This document shows positions 26,014 through 35,089 of a stretch of 64,000 nt of DNA, piece by piece. The DNA comes from Janthinobacterium sp. 17J80-10 (lineage in GTDB: Bacteria; Pseudomonadota; Gammaproteobacteria; Burkholderiales; Burkholderiaceae_D). The position numbers and the translations under genes are program-made. Position 1 is the stretch's first letter; each line of letters opens with the position of its first letter. Under the pieces are notes generated by a model. That model ran no database searches. It worked only from the letters and a program-made list of their open reading frames with translations, and was not told the origin of the DNA. The stretch covers positions 2,852,001-2,916,000 of the forward strand of contig NZ_CP035311.1 in assembly GCF_004114795.1 (NCBI RefSeq), in the 5' to 3' direction.

Positions 26014-28275
26014 ATGAGCATCCTACCTGCAGATTCGCCGTCGCCTGCTGCCGCCAAGCGCGCAGCAGGAAAACGCACGGCCGCGAATCCTGCAGGCTCG
26101 CCAGCCGAGGCGGCATCTGCCGCCGGCGTGGCATCCATCACCGAACTCTCCACCAAGCTCTCCGCCTACCTCAGCCCGTCCGACCTGAAAAAGGTCAAGG
26201 AAGCGTATCGCTTTTCCGACGAGATGCACCTGGGGCAGATGCGCAAATCGGGCGAACCCTACATTTCGCACCCGATTGCCGTCGCCGAAATCTGCGCCGA
26301 CTGGAAGCTCGATGCGCAGGCAATCATGGCGGCGCTACTGCACGACGTCATGGAAGACCAGGACGTCAAGAAGGAAGAGTTGATCGAGCGCTTCGGCGCC
26401 CAGGTCGCCTCGCTGGTGGATGGCCTGTCCAAACTCGACAAGCTCGAATTCCAGAGCCAGATCGAGATCCAGGCCGAGAACTTCCGCAAGATGCTGCTGG
26501 CCATGGCGCGCGATGTGCGCGTAATTTTGGTCAAGCTGGCCGACCGCCTGCACAACATGCGCACGCTGGGCTTCATGGCGCCGGAAAAGAAGCGCCGCAT
26601 CGCCCGCGAGACCATGGAAGTCTATGTGCCCATTGCGCACCGGCTAGGCCTGAACAATATCTACCGCGAGCTGCAGGACCTGTCGTTCGCGCACCTGCAT
26701 CCGCTGCGCTACCGCACCCTGTCCAAGGCGGTAAAATCCGCGCGCGGCAACCGCCGCGAAGTGGTCAGCAAGATCCTCGAATCGGTGAAAAGCACCCTGG
26801 CCGCCGCCGGCCTGGAAGTGCAGGTATATGGCCGCGAAAAGACGCTGTACGGCATCTATCGCAAGATGCGCAGCAAGCACCTGTCGTTTTCGCAGGTGCT
26901 GGACGTCTACGGCTTTCGCATCGTCGTCGACAGCTTCGCCAACTGCTATGTGGCGCTGGGCACCCTGCATGCGCTGTACAAGCCGATGCCGGGCAAGTTC
27001 AAGGATTACATCGCGATCCCCAAGCTGAACGGCTACCAGTCGCTGCACACGACCCTCATCGGCCCCTACGGCACGCCGGTGGAATTCCAGATCCGCACCC
27101 AGGAAATGCACCGCGTGGCGGAGTCCGGCGTGGCTGCCCACTGGCTCTACAAGAGCGAGGAAGACAGCCTGACCGACCTGCAGCAGCGCACCCATGCCTG
27201 GCTGCAGTCGCTTCTGGATATCCAGAAACAGACCGGCGACTCGGCGGAATTCCTCGAACACGTCAAGGTCGACCTGTTCCCGGACTCGGTGTACGTATTC
27301 ACCCCCAAGTCCCGGATCATCGCCCTGCCCCGCGGCGCCACCGCGCTCGACTTTGCCTACACCATCCACACCGATGTGGGCGACCAGGCCATTGCCGTGA
27401 AGATCAACCACGAGCAGGCGCCCCTGCGTTCCGAATTGCGCAATGGCGATATCGTCGAGATCATCACCTCGCCCACCTCGCGGCCGAGCCCGAACTGGCT
27501 GACGTTTGTCCGCACCGGCAAGGCACGCTCGGCGATCCGTCACTACCTGCGCACGATCAACCTGGCCGAATCGACCGAACTGGGCCGGCGCCTCCTGAAC
27601 CAGGCGCTGATCACACTCAAGCTCGACCCGGAACTGCCGCCGCAGCTGGTAGACCGCATCCTGAACGAATCCAGCGCAAAGTCCATGGACGAGCTGTACG
27701 CCGACATTGGCGTGGGCAAGCGCATGGCCGCCCTGGTGGCGCGCCACATCCTCGGGCTGGTGGAAAACGAGACGTCGGCCGCCGTCGCGCAAAATCCCCA
27801 GGGCGATGCCATCCAGAGCAAGCCGGCGCCAGTCGTCATTTACGGCACCGAAGGCGTGTCGGTGCAACTGGCGCAGTGCTGCATGCCGATCCCCGGCGAC
27901 GGCCTGCAAGGGCAGCTGCGGCGCGACCAGGGCCTGGTCGTGCATGCGCTCGACTGCTACCAGGCCAAGCGCAACCGCGCCAAGGAGCCGGACCGCTGGA
28001 TCGATGTCGTCTGGGGTGAGGAACTCAACCGCCGCTTCGATTGCCGCATCATGGTGCTGGTCAAGAACGAGCGCGGCATGCTGGCGCGCATCGCCGCAGA
28101 AATCGGCGAATCCGATGCCAATATCACCTATGTGGCCATGGATGGCGAAAAGGACCAGCTGATGATGCAGCTGAAATTCACCATCCAGGTGGAAGACCGC
28201 GTGCACCTGGCGCGCCTGCTGCGCAACGTCCGACGCATTCCCAACGTCGCGCGCATCATGCGCGAGCGCGGCTGA
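26014..28275 (+). CDS. spoT: Bifunctional (p)ppGpp synthetase/hydrolase
   Basis: A 753-residue Rel/SpoT homologue. Domains in order: an HD hydrolase with the HDVMED motif intact, a synthetase domain (YGREKTLYGIYRKM, YGFRIVVDSF, KDYIAIPKLNGYQSLHTT), TGS (VYVFTPKSRIIALPRGATAL), a helical/zinc-finger-type segment (QLAQCCMPIPGD) and a C-terminal ACT domain. The intact HD site indicates hydrolase activity; synthetase motifs also look intact, so it is probably bifunctional. It follows rpoZ by 48 bases. A 40-residue Ala-rich N-terminal tail precedes the HD domain. Confidence 0.96.
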   Translation: MSILPADSPSPAAAKRAAGKRTAANPAGSPAEAASAAGVASITELSTKLSAYLSPSDLKKVKEAYRFSDEMHLGQMRKSGEPYISHPIAVAEICADWKLDAQAIMAALLHDVMEDQDVKKEELIERFGAQVASLVDGLSKLDKLEFQSQIEIQAENFRKMLLAMARDVRVILVKLADRLHNMRTLGFMAPEKKRRIARETMEVYVPIAHRLGLNNIYRELQDLSFAHLHPLRYRTLSKAVKSARGNRREVVSKILESVKSTLAAAGLEVQVYGREKTLYGIYRKMRSKHLSFSQVLDVYGFRIVVDSFANCYVALGTLHALYKPMPGKFKDYIAIPKLNGYQSLHTTLIGPYGTPVEFQIRTQEMHRVAESGVAAHWLYKSEEDSLTDLQQRTHAWLQSLLDIQKQTGDSAEFLEHVKVDLFPDSVYVFTPKSRIIALPRGATALDFAYTIHTDVGDQAIAVKINHEQAPLRSELRNGDIVEIITSPTSRPSPNWLTFVRTGKARSAIRHYLRTINLAESTELGRRLLNQALITLKLDPELPPQLVDRILNESSAKSMDELYADIGVGKRMAALVARHILGLVENETSAAVAQNPQGDAIQSKPAPVVIYGTEGVSVQLAQCCMPIPGDGLQGQLRRDQGLVVHALDCYQAKRNRAKEPDRWIDVVWGEELNRRFDCRIMVLVKNERGMLARIAAEIGESDANITYVAMDGEKDQLMMQLKFTIQVEDRVHLARLLRNVRRIPNVARIMRERG

Positions 28276-28312
28276 GAAAACCCGCTACCCGCCGGTACCG
28301 CCCTGCGCGTAC

Positions 28313-28870
28313 TTAGCTCGCCGCCGGATAAGTCACTTCCAGCAGTTCCAGCTCTTCGATGCCGCCGGGGGTATGCAGCGTCACCACCTCGCCTTCGCGC
28401 GCCTTGGTCAGGGCGCGCGCCACCGGTGATATCCAGCTGATCTTGCCATTCAGGGGATCGAGCTCGTCGATGCCGACAATGGTGACCGTGTGCTCGGCGC
28501 CAGCCTGGTTCTGGTAAGTGACGGTCGCGCCAAAGAACACCTGGTCGGAGCCGTGATGCACGCTCGGATCCACCACCTCGGCCAGGTCCATGCGCTTGGT
28601 CAGGAAACGGATGCGGCGGTCGATCTCGCGCAGGCGCTTCTTGCCATAGATATAGTCGCCATTCTCGGAGCGGTCGCCATTGGACGCGGCCCAGTGCACC
28701 ACGCGCACCACTTCCGGCCGGTCGACATCGATCAGCTGCAGCAACTCGTCCTTGATGCGGCGATAGCCGGCGGGCGTGATGTAATTTTTTGCGCCGGCCG
28801 GGATCGGCGGCATGGCCGCGTCGAGATCATCCTCGTCGCCTTCGGTTTCCTTGACAAATGCCTTGTTCAT
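28313..28870 (-). CDS. greB: Transcription elongation factor GreB
   Basis: A 185-residue Gre factor: an N-terminal coiled coil (ITPAGYRRIKDELLQL, RSENGDYIYGKKRLREIDRR with the conserved acidic tip DRSENGDY) and a C-terminal FKBP-like domain ending KAREGEVVTLHTPGG. It stimulates transcript cleavage by backtracked RNA polymerase. The EYIYGKKRLREIDRRIRFL-type signature favours GreB over GreA. A 25-residue acidic N-terminal extension is common in betaproteobacterial GreB. It is convergent with spoT. Confidence 0.95.
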   Translation of the reverse strand: MNKAFVKETEGDEDDLDAAMPPIPAGAKNYITPAGYRRIKDELLQLIDVDRPEVVRVVHWAASNGDRSENGDYIYGKKRLREIDRRIRFLTKRMDLAEVVDPSVHHGSDQVFFGATVTYQNQAGAEHTVTIVGIDELDPLNGKISWISPVARALTKAREGEVVTLHTPGGIEELELLEVTYPAAS

Positions 28871-28904
28871 GACCGTGATTATAGTGCCCTAAAGGCCAGG
28901 CATG

Positions 28905-30185
28905 TCAGGCGCTGGCGTCGGCGATGCTGTTACTCCAGCGGAAAGCGTGCACCTGCAACTCCGCCACATCCTCTGCCGACAATCCGAGCTTGCGCATTAC
29001 AGGCAGCAACAGCGGCCAGGCTTGTTCTATGCGTTCGATATATTCAGCCAGCTTGAGCATGTCGCCCAGCTCGCCGCGCCGGAACAGCAAGGCATCGTGG
29101 ACTTCCTGCGCCACCGTCAGTTGCCCGAGCACGGCCTCCATCGGCAAGCCGAAGAGGACATCCATCAGCGACATGATGCCGACCGTAAAGGATTTTTCGC
29201 TCAAGCTGCGGTGATCGGGATAACGCTTCAGCGTCATGAGCTCCAGCAGCTTGCCACGGGCGGTGGCCAGTGCCAACAAGGGCGATTTCAGGCCATCCCC
29301 CTGGCCGGCGCCGGCGTACAGGAGGATTTGCAACCAGCGTTGTAATTGCACGCGCCCCAGCACGATCAGGGCCTGACCTACCGATTCGATATGCCTGCCA
29401 CCGCTGATGCCGACGGAATTGACCAGCCGCAGCAAATTCAGGGATAGCGACACATCATGCTTGATGGTGTGTTCCAGCACGGTACTGTCTTCATCCGCAA
29501 CAATCTGGTTCATCAGCTGGACAATCGCAAGTTGCGAAGGCGCAAGCTTTTTACCACTTAAAATCAGCGGCTTGGCAAAGTAATAGCCCTGAAAATAGTC
29601 AAATCCCAAGTCCAGGCAAGTCTCGAATTCCGCGATGGTCTCGACTTTTTCCGCCAACAGCTTCTTGCCGCCCTGCTTGAGCTGAAAGACGAGGCTGCGC
29701 AAGGCATCGGGCTGCACGCCTAGGATATCCACCTTGATGACATGCGCCAACGGCAACAACTGGCGCACGTCCTCCGACTTCACCACCACGTCGTCCAGCG
29801 CAAACTGGTAGCCAGCCTCGCTCAACTCCTTGATACGCGCGATGATGGCAGGGGTAACCTTGACGGTTTCGAGGATTTCCAGGACAACCTTGTCGGCAGG
29901 CAGAAAACCGATGAAATCGCTCATCAGCACTGCGGCATCGATATTGACGAAGCCCAGCGATTCACCCACCACGTTGTCCAGGCCCAGTTCGGCAACGTGC
30001 GCCATTACCGTTGCCGTGGCGGCGACATGATCGACGACATTGGCCGCGCCGGAAGCCGCATCGCGGAACAGCAACTCGTAGGCCACAAGATGCTGCTGCC
30101 TGTTCAAAATGGGTTGGCGCGCCAGGAAAAAATCCCTGGCGTGCTGCGCCGGTGCGGCGCCCCCATTGAACGCATCCGGAGTCAT
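28905..30185 (-). CDS. EAL-HDOD domain signalling protein (YuxH/CdgJ-type)
   Basis: A 426-residue protein with an N-terminal EAL-like domain and a C-terminal HDOD domain. The EAL signature is degenerate (VAYELLFRD; ELL in place of EAL), and other metal-binding positions also depart from consensus (FALDDVVVK, EKVETIAEF). It probably does not hydrolyse c-di-GMP and acts as a regulator, as known for related EAL-HDOD proteins affecting motility. The HDOD part runs from about residue 215 (LAIVQLMNQIV, LLRLVNSV, RVQLQRWL). It is monocistronic. Confidence 0.88.
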   Translation of the reverse strand: MTPDAFNGGAAPAQHARDFFLARQPILNRQQHLVAYELLFRDAASGAANVVDHVAATATVMAHVAELGLDNVVGESLGFVNIDAAVLMSDFIGFLPADKVVLEILETVKVTPAIIARIKELSEAGYQFALDDVVVKSEDVRQLLPLAHVIKVDILGVQPDALRSLVFQLKQGGKKLLAEKVETIAEFETCLDLGFDYFQGYYFAKPLILSGKKLAPSQLAIVQLMNQIVADEDSTVLEHTIKHDVSLSLNLLRLVNSVGISGGRHIESVGQALIVLGRVQLQRWLQILLYAGAGQGDGLKSPLLALATARGKLLELMTLKRYPDHRSLSEKSFTVGIMSLMDVLFGLPMEAVLGQLTVAQEVHDALLFRRGELGDMLKLAEYIERIEQAWPLLLPVMRKLGLSAEDVAELQVHAFRWSNSIADASA

Positions 30186-30310
30186 CGGAAAAATGCCTTT
30201 GCTAGAGTAGGAATAGAGAACCCGAAGGACGTAAGTTTTCCTCAGAGAACTTCTTTATTGTACTTGCAAACCATGCCGATGATATGGCAGTTTCTGAAAA
30301 TAAGTTACCG

Positions 30311-31207
30311 TTAGTTCCTGGAGCCTTCTCCGGTCTCCAGGGTAAAGCGGGCGCCCTCGTCTTCCGCCAGGGCTTCGACCAGCCACGGCATCAGCTTGCG
30401 CAATTCCGGCGCCAGCGTGTAAGGGGGATTGAGCACGAACATGCCACTGCTGCGTAAGCCCAGGCCATCGGGCATCGGCGTGCCGACCGACAGGGTCACG
30501 TTCAGCCAGTCCTTGGCCGGCAGCCGCTTCAAATGTTCCGGCAACTGGCGCGATTCCGGCCTTTGCAGGACCGGATACCAGACCGCATATGTGCCGGTAG
30601 AAAAACGTTTCAGGGCGTCGTCCAGCGTATTGGCCACGCGCCGGTAATCCTGCTTGACTTCATAAGGCGGATCGACCAGCACCAGACCACGCCGCGAAGG
30701 CGGCGGCAGCAAGGCTTTCAAGCCGTCGAAACCATCGGCCTTCTGCACCAACACGCGCTTGCCGCGGGTGCTGGGACGCTGGCCCTGGGCCGCCGCATGG
30801 GCTTCGAGCTTTTGAAAATTCTCGAACAGGATCTTGACCTCGTTGGGATGCAATTCGAACAGGCGCAGGCGGTCCTGCTCGCGCATCACCTTCTCGGCGC
30901 AAAAAGGCGAACCCGGGTAGTAGCGCATCTTGCCGCTGGGGTTCATGGCCTTGATCAGGCCGACATAGTCGGCGACCGCTTCCGGCAAATCGTTCCGCTC
31001 CCACAGGCGGCCGATGCCGGTAGCAAACTCGGCATTCTTGGCTGCCTGCGTGCTGTCGAGCGCATACACGCCGGCGCCGGCATGGGTGTCGATCACCATG
31101 TAGGGCGTGTCTTTCTGGTTCAGGTAGCGCAGCAACTGGATGAGCACCATGTGCTTGAGCACATCGGCGTGATTACCCGCGTGGAAGGCGTGACGGTAAC
31201 TCAGCAT
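30311..31207 (-). CDS. rlmJ: 23S rRNA (adenine(2030)-N(6))-methyltransferase
   Basis: A 298-residue YhiR/RlmJ enzyme that methylates A2030 of 23S rRNA. It has the diagnostic N-terminus MLSYRHAFHAGNHADVLKHM, a SAM-binding region (YMVIDTHAGAGVY) and the amino-methyltransferase catalytic motif DPPYEVKQDY. The length is typical. It is separated by 126 bases from the EAL-HDOD gene downstream. Confidence 0.95.
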   Translation of the reverse strand: MLSYRHAFHAGNHADVLKHMVLIQLLRYLNQKDTPYMVIDTHAGAGVYALDSTQAAKNAEFATGIGRLWERNDLPEAVADYVGLIKAMNPSGKMRYYPGSPFCAEKVMREQDRLRLFELHPNEVKILFENFQKLEAHAAAQGQRPSTRGKRVLVQKADGFDGLKALLPPPSRRGLVLVDPPYEVKQDYRRVANTLDDALKRFSTGTYAVWYPVLQRPESRQLPEHLKRLPAKDWLNVTLSVGTPMPDGLGLRSSGMFVLNPPYTLAPELRKLMPWLVEALAEDEGARFTLETGEGSRN

Positions 31208-31279
31208 AGAAGAAAAATCCGATAAGCAGGGAGAAAGCAGGAAGTATGACAGCTGGCGGCGCTTCCTGCCGCCGCCGCA

Positions 31280-31966
31280 TCAATATTTGAATGGATAAGC
31301 AGCACCTTCGAACGGCGGCTTGCGGCCGACCAGGGCCTCCAGCATCGTCAGTTCGGCATCGGTATGGTTGATGACCGGCGCCTTGGCCATCATGGTCTGT
31401 CCGGGCTTGTCGCCGATATACAGGGGGCGCTCGTGGTGCTGCGTGCGCAGGATCTCGCGCGCATCCGGGTCAGCCAGCGGCGCCAGCTCTGCCTCGCCAT
31501 AACACAGGCAAAAATACGTGCGCGCCGGCGCCGCCTCGATGTAGCAGGCGGTGCCGCGAATGCCGATGGCGGCAGTTGGCGTGCGCAACTGCTTTGCCCC
31601 CTTGCCGAAGACGGCAAGTATTTTCCCGGAGAGGTAGCGCAAGACCGCAACGCCAGTGCCGGCTTCCATCAAGAATTCGCTGTCGGGCCGCTGCAGGAAA
31701 GCGTCCTGACCAACAATGAAAACCACTTCGCCGTCGGCGCCGGTGACCACCTTCTGGCCCAGGCCGATCGCCTGGCCGGGCGCAGCAGGCTTGCCATCCA
31801 CGCTGACTGCGCCCTTGATGCGCACGATGCCCTGTTTTCCGCTGCCAGCCATGGCAGCGCATGCCAGTGCGTAAAACCCGCTGCCAGCCAGCGCCGTTGC
31901 GCCGAGCCGGCGCAAGGCGGCGCGCCGCCGGGCGTCACTGTTTTTCTTGCCGGCGATTCCTGTCAT
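31280..31966 (-). CDS. Exported FecR-domain protein
   Basis: A 228-residue protein with an N-terminal twin-arginine-like leader (RRRAALRRLGATALAG) and a FecR-type beta-rich domain (GIVRIKGAVSVDGKPA, QKVVTGADGEVVFIVG, LRTPTAAIGIRGTACYIE). FecR domains act in signal transduction or as periplasmic modules. Start 31966 has AGGGAG about five bases upstream; a longer frame to 32035 is unlikely. Three cysteines occur (TACYIE, YFCLCYG). No sigma factor gene is adjacent, so it is not a classical FecR anti-sigma system. Confidence 0.75.
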   Translation of the reverse strand: MTGIAGKKNSDARRRAALRRLGATALAGSGFYALACAAMAGSGKQGIVRIKGAVSVDGKPAAPGQAIGLGQKVVTGADGEVVFIVGQDAFLQRPDSEFLMEAGTGVAVLRYLSGKILAVFGKGAKQLRTPTAAIGIRGTACYIEAAPARTYFCLCYGEAELAPLADPDAREILRTQHHERPLYIGDKPGQTMMAKAPVINHTDAELTMLEALVGRKPPFEGAAYPFKY

Positions 31967-32033
31967 GCCGCGCTCCCTGTGGTTTGTTATCGGGACTTGC
32001 CCCCTCGTGCGCACATTATACGGGCGCAAATAC

Positions 32034-32066
32034 AAAAAAAGCCGCCCGGCGAACCGGGCGGCTTTT
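32034..32066. terminator. Bidirectional rho-independent terminator
   Basis: A7 then GCCGCCCGG, loop CGAA, CCGGGCGGC and TTTT. The perfect 9-bp GC stem is flanked by A and T tracts. It ends aceA on the minus strand. Confidence 0.9.
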
Positions 32067-32106
32067 GCATCTGTCCTTCAGGCTCCTTGCAAAGCCCGAG
32101 GCAAGA

Positions 32107-33417
32107 TTAGTGGAACTGCTCTTCTTCGGTCGAGCCGGTCAGGGCTTTCACGGAAGAGGTGCCGCCCTGGATCACGGTGGTCACGTCGTCGAAGTAGCCA
32201 GCGCCGACTTCCTGCTGGTGCGACACAAAGGTGTAACCCTTTTCGCGTGCTGCGAATTCCGGCTCCTGCACCATGTTGGTGTAGTGCTTCATGCCTTCGC
32301 CGCGGGCGTAAGCGTGGGCGAACTGGAAGGTGTTGAACCAGTTGATATGGATACCAGCCAGGGTGATGAACTGGTACTTGTAGCCCAGTGCCGACAGCTC
32401 TTCCTGGAACGAAGCGATCTGGCTGTCGTTCAGGTTCTTCTTCCAGTTGAAGGAAGGCGAGCAGTTGTACGACAACAGCTTGCCCGGCACGGCAGCGTGC
32501 ACGGCTTGGGCGAATTCGCGGGCGAAGCCAATGTCAGGCACGCCGGTTTCGCACCAGACCAGGTCAGCGAACGGTGCATAAGCAACGCCGCGGCTGATGG
32601 CTTGTTCCAGGCCGTTCTTGACGCGGTAGAAACCTTCCTGGGTGCGCTCGCCGGTCAGGAATGGCTTGTCGTTGGCATCGTGATCGGAAGTGATCAGGTT
32701 GGCAGCTTCAGCATCGGTACGGGCCAGAACGATGGTCGACACGCCCATGACGTCAGCAGCGAAACGTGCAGCGGTCAGCTTTTCGATGGCTTCCTGGGTC
32801 GGAACCAGCACCTTGCCGCCCATATGGCCGCACTTCTTCACGGCAGCCAGCTGGTCTTCGAAGTGCACGCCGGCAGCGCCGGAAGCGATCATGTTCTTCA
32901 TCAGTTCGAAAGCGTTCAGCACGCCGCCGAAACCGGCTTCCGCGTCAGCGACGATCGGCAGGAAGTAGTCGACGAAACCTTCGTCGCCCGGGTTGATGTT
33001 ACGCGACCACTGGATTTCGTCAGCGCGCTTGAAGGTGTTGTTGATGCGGCGAACCATGGTCGGCACGGAATCGTAAGCGTACAGCGATTGATCCGGGTAC
33101 ATGGTTTCGGAAGTGTTGCCGTCGGCAGCGACTTGCCAGCCCGACAGGTAGACGGCTTCCAGGCCAGCCTTGGCTTGTTGCATGGCTTGACCGGCAGTGA
33201 TCGCGCCGAAGGCGTTCACATAGCCCTTCTTGGCGCCGCCGTTGACTTTTTCCCAGAGCTTTTCTGCGCCGTTCTTGGCCAGGGTGTACTCGGGTTGCAG
33301 GCTGCCGCGCAGACGGACGACGTCTTCAGCGGTGTAGTTACGCTTGACGCTTGCCCAACGGGGATTTTCTGCCCAGTCTTTTTTCAGTGCTGCGATTTGC
33401 TGTTCACGAGTTGCCAT
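32107..33417 (-). CDS. aceA: Isocitrate lyase
   Basis: A 436-residue isocitrate lyase, cleaving isocitrate into glyoxylate and succinate, the first step of the glyoxylate shunt needed for growth on acetate or ethanol. The catalytic signature KKCGHMGGK is present, with NWKKNLNDS and FCKVWCE-like regions replaced by typical betaproteobacterial variants (VWCETGVPD). Length is normal. ATG 33417 is chosen because AGGAG lies seven bases upstream; another ATG at 33423 is too close. It is divergent from an FNR-like regulator across a palindrome-rich region, and it complements the two-carbon oxidation genes at 43-63 kb. Confidence 0.96.
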   Translation of the reverse strand: MATREQQIAALKKDWAENPRWASVKRNYTAEDVVRLRGSLQPEYTLAKNGAEKLWEKVNGGAKKGYVNAFGAITAGQAMQQAKAGLEAVYLSGWQVAADGNTSETMYPDQSLYAYDSVPTMVRRINNTFKRADEIQWSRNINPGDEGFVDYFLPIVADAEAGFGGVLNAFELMKNMIASGAAGVHFEDQLAAVKKCGHMGGKVLVPTQEAIEKLTAARFAADVMGVSTIVLARTDAEAANLITSDHDANDKPFLTGERTQEGFYRVKNGLEQAISRGVAYAPFADLVWCETGVPDIGFAREFAQAVHAAVPGKLLSYNCSPSFNWKKNLNDSQIASFQEELSALGYKYQFITLAGIHINWFNTFQFAHAYARGEGMKHYTNMVQEPEFAAREKGYTFVSHQQEVGAGYFDDVTTVIQGGTSSVKALTGSTEEEQFH

Positions 33418-33504
33418 TGTCATTCTCCTGAGTTGAACGGTGTTACAAAATGAAGGTGAAACCTGATTGGGCAAATCATATTCCTTTTCTTGCGGAGCAA
33501 CAAG

Positions 33505-33518
33505 GTCTTATATAAGAC
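33505..33518. promoter_or_regulatory. Perfect 14-bp palindrome upstream of aceA
   Basis: GTCTTATATAAGAC is a perfect palindrome, 88 bases upstream of the aceA start. Its form is typical of a dimeric repressor site such as those of GntR-type regulators. The binding protein is unknown. Confidence 0.6.
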
Positions 33519-33559
33519 ATATAAGTAAATTTATTCTATTTAAATTCAATTACTTATAT
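33519..33559. repeat. 10-bp inverted repeat upstream of aceA
   Basis: ATATAAGTAA (33519-33528) and TTACTTATAT (33550-33559) are exact reverse complements, with 21 bases between them. It directly abuts the 14-bp palindrome. Operator pair or AT-rich promoter structure. Confidence 0.5.
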
Positions 33560-33623
33560 TTTTTGTTTCAGAATGCGGAACAAAAATCGCCAATTTACAA
33601 CACCAAAGTGCCATCTCAACGAC

Positions 33624-33671
33624 GGCATTTTTCACAATACAAGAAAGCAAATTCGGATTGTGAAAAATGGC
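33624..33671. repeat. 15-bp inverted repeat between aceA and FNR-like gene
   Basis: GGCATTTTTCACAAT (33624-33638) and the reverse complement of ATTGTGAAAAATGGC (33657-33671) agree at 14 of 15 positions, with an 18-base spacer. It is 138-185 bases ahead of the FNR-like start, so a paired operator or a hairpin in a leader is possible. Confidence 0.6.
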
Positions 33672-33808
33672 GACAGAAAAGATGGCGCAGCGCGCTGCGA
33701 AACAGGAATATCTGCGCAAGGCTTCCCCACAAGTCTCCTCACAAACAATTACAATACCGGCTGCACAGGCGTGATCCGAAAGGCCTGTTGCCGAATCCCG
33801 AAAGCTTG

Positions 33809-34525
33809 ATGAAAAACCCATCCCCCCCGAAAATCTGGCGTGGCCGCTCCGACTGCAACAAGTGTGGCGGCGAGTGCGCCCTGTTCGGCGACCTGCCGGC
33901 TCATGAGCTGGACCTGATTCACACGCCGTTTGACGACTTGCAGTATCCCGCGGGCACATCCCTCTTCCTGCAGGGCGATGACGTCAATGGCATCTATTAC
34001 ATCCGCAGCGGCATGGTCAAGCTCAACCGCATCAATCCTGACGGCACCCAGCGCATCGTGCGCGTGCTCAGGCCCGGCAATACCGTGGGCCTGGAAGCCA
34101 TGGTGCATCCGCAGTATGAGCACGATGCCATTCCCCTCACGCCGGTGGTGGCTTGCCGCATTCCGCTGGATGTCATGGCCAAGCTTGACCGCGAATCACC
34201 CACCCTGCACCGGCGCGTGCTGCAGCAATGGCATGCGGCGCTCTCCGACGCCGACCACTGGTTTGCCGAGCTGGCAAACGGCCCGGCGCGGGTGCGCATC
34301 GCGCGCTTGCTGCTGAAGATGCGCGACCCCAACCATCCGGAAAATTCCGTCTTGTTTACGCTGGAGGATATCGGCTCGATGCTGGGCATGACGGTGGAAA
34401 CCGCGAGCCGCATCATCAATGCCTTCCTCAGGGAAGGCAAGATCAAGCGGCTTGAATCCCATGGCCGCGATTACCAGATCGACGTCGCCGCGCTGGAAGC
34501 AGAAGCCCAGTCCGACGCCGTCTGA
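33809..34525 (+). CDS. FNR-like Crp-family regulator with candidate Fe-S cysteines
   Basis: A 238-residue Crp/FNR protein. The N-terminus has C16-x2-C19-x3-C23 (SDCNKCGGECALF), and a fourth cysteine, C116 (VVACRIPL), aligns with the C122 region of E. coli FNR (VCEIPF). Four such cysteines suggest an oxygen-labile iron-sulfur cluster, though the N-terminal spacing is shorter than FNR's. The C-terminal HTH has DIGSMLGMTVETASRIINAF. Start 33809 is inferred from domain limits; the ribosome-binding site is weak (GAAAG). It is divergent from isocitrate lyase and may regulate it. Confidence 0.8.
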   Translation: MKNPSPPKIWRGRSDCNKCGGECALFGDLPAHELDLIHTPFDDLQYPAGTSLFLQGDDVNGIYYIRSGMVKLNRINPDGTQRIVRVLRPGNTVGLEAMVHPQYEHDAIPLTPVVACRIPLDVMAKLDRESPTLHRRVLQQWHAALSDADHWFAELANGPARVRIARLLLKMRDPNHPENSVLFTLEDIGSMLGMTVETASRIINAFLREGKIKRLESHGRDYQIDVAALEAEAQSDAV

Positions 34526-34547
34526 AGTTCAGGGAAATTAAGGCCGC

Positions 34548-35042
34548 TCAGGCCAGCTTGGCCGCCGATACCAGCACACCGTCGGCATCGGCATAGATCC
34601 AGTCGCCGGGCTTGACGGTCACGCCGGCAATCGATACCTGCAAATCCTTGTCGCCCACGCCCTTGCGGATGCTGCGCTGCGGATGCGTGGCCAGCGCGCG
34701 CACGCCGATATCGCAGCCATTGATTTCCTCGGAGTCGCGGATGCAGCCATTGACGAGGATGCCGGCCCAGCCGTTTTTCTCGGCCAGCACGCCCAGGTTG
34801 CCGCCCACCAGGGCGCAGCGCAGGCTGCCGCCGCCGTCGATCACCAGCACATGGCCTTCGCCCGGCGTTTCCAGGGCTGCGCGCACCAGCACATTATCCT
34901 CGAATACCTTCAGCGTCCTTGCCGGGCCGGCAAAAGCCGGCCGCTTGCCAAAGGACTTGAATACCGGCGGCAGCACCGCCAGGGTGCCGCCGGCCAGCTT
35001 GTCTTCATTGGCGTCGCAGATATCGCAAGTGGCAAAACTCAT
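34548..35042 (-). CDS. RraA family protein (HMG/CHA aldolase-like or RNase E regulator)
   Basis: A 164-residue RraA-like protein. Family motifs: [16 protein letters not shown] (glycine-rich) and [17 protein letters not shown] with the R-D pair used in metal and pyruvate binding by 4-hydroxy-4-methyl-2-oxoglutarate aldolases. RraA of E. coli inhibits RNase E and lacks full aldolase features; here the GCIRD motif keeps both options open. It lies 48 bases downstream of the MFS gene on the same strand, so a catabolic role with that transporter is also possible. Confidence 0.88.
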   Translation of the reverse strand: MSFATCDICDANEDKLAGGTLAVLPPVFKSFGKRPAFAGPARTLKVFEDNVLVRAALETPGEGHVLVIDGGGSLRCALVGGNLGVLAEKNGWAGILVNGCIRDSEEINGCDIGVRALATHPQRSIRKGVGDKDLQVSIAGVTVKPGDWIYADADGVLVSAAKLA

Positions 35043-35089
35043 TGATTTCTCCCATTGAAAAAATGATCATGCGGGAATTGTAAGCGAGT

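Larger units (their letters stand above)
33418..33808. other. aceA / FNR-like divergent regulatory region
   Basis: These 391 AT-rich bases contain no credible gene but three separate inverted repeats, annotated individually (33505-33518, 33519-33559, 33624-33671). They probably hold the aceA promoter and that of the FNR-like gene. Confidence 0.65.

Noticed and set aside
26644-28206. A 520-codon frame antisense to spoT
   Set aside because: It is entirely inside spoT with the composition of a shadow frame and no ribosome-binding site.
31861-33453. A 530-codon frame antisense to isocitrate lyase
   Set aside because: aceA is unambiguous on the minus strand; the antisense frame crosses a strong terminator at 32034-32066.
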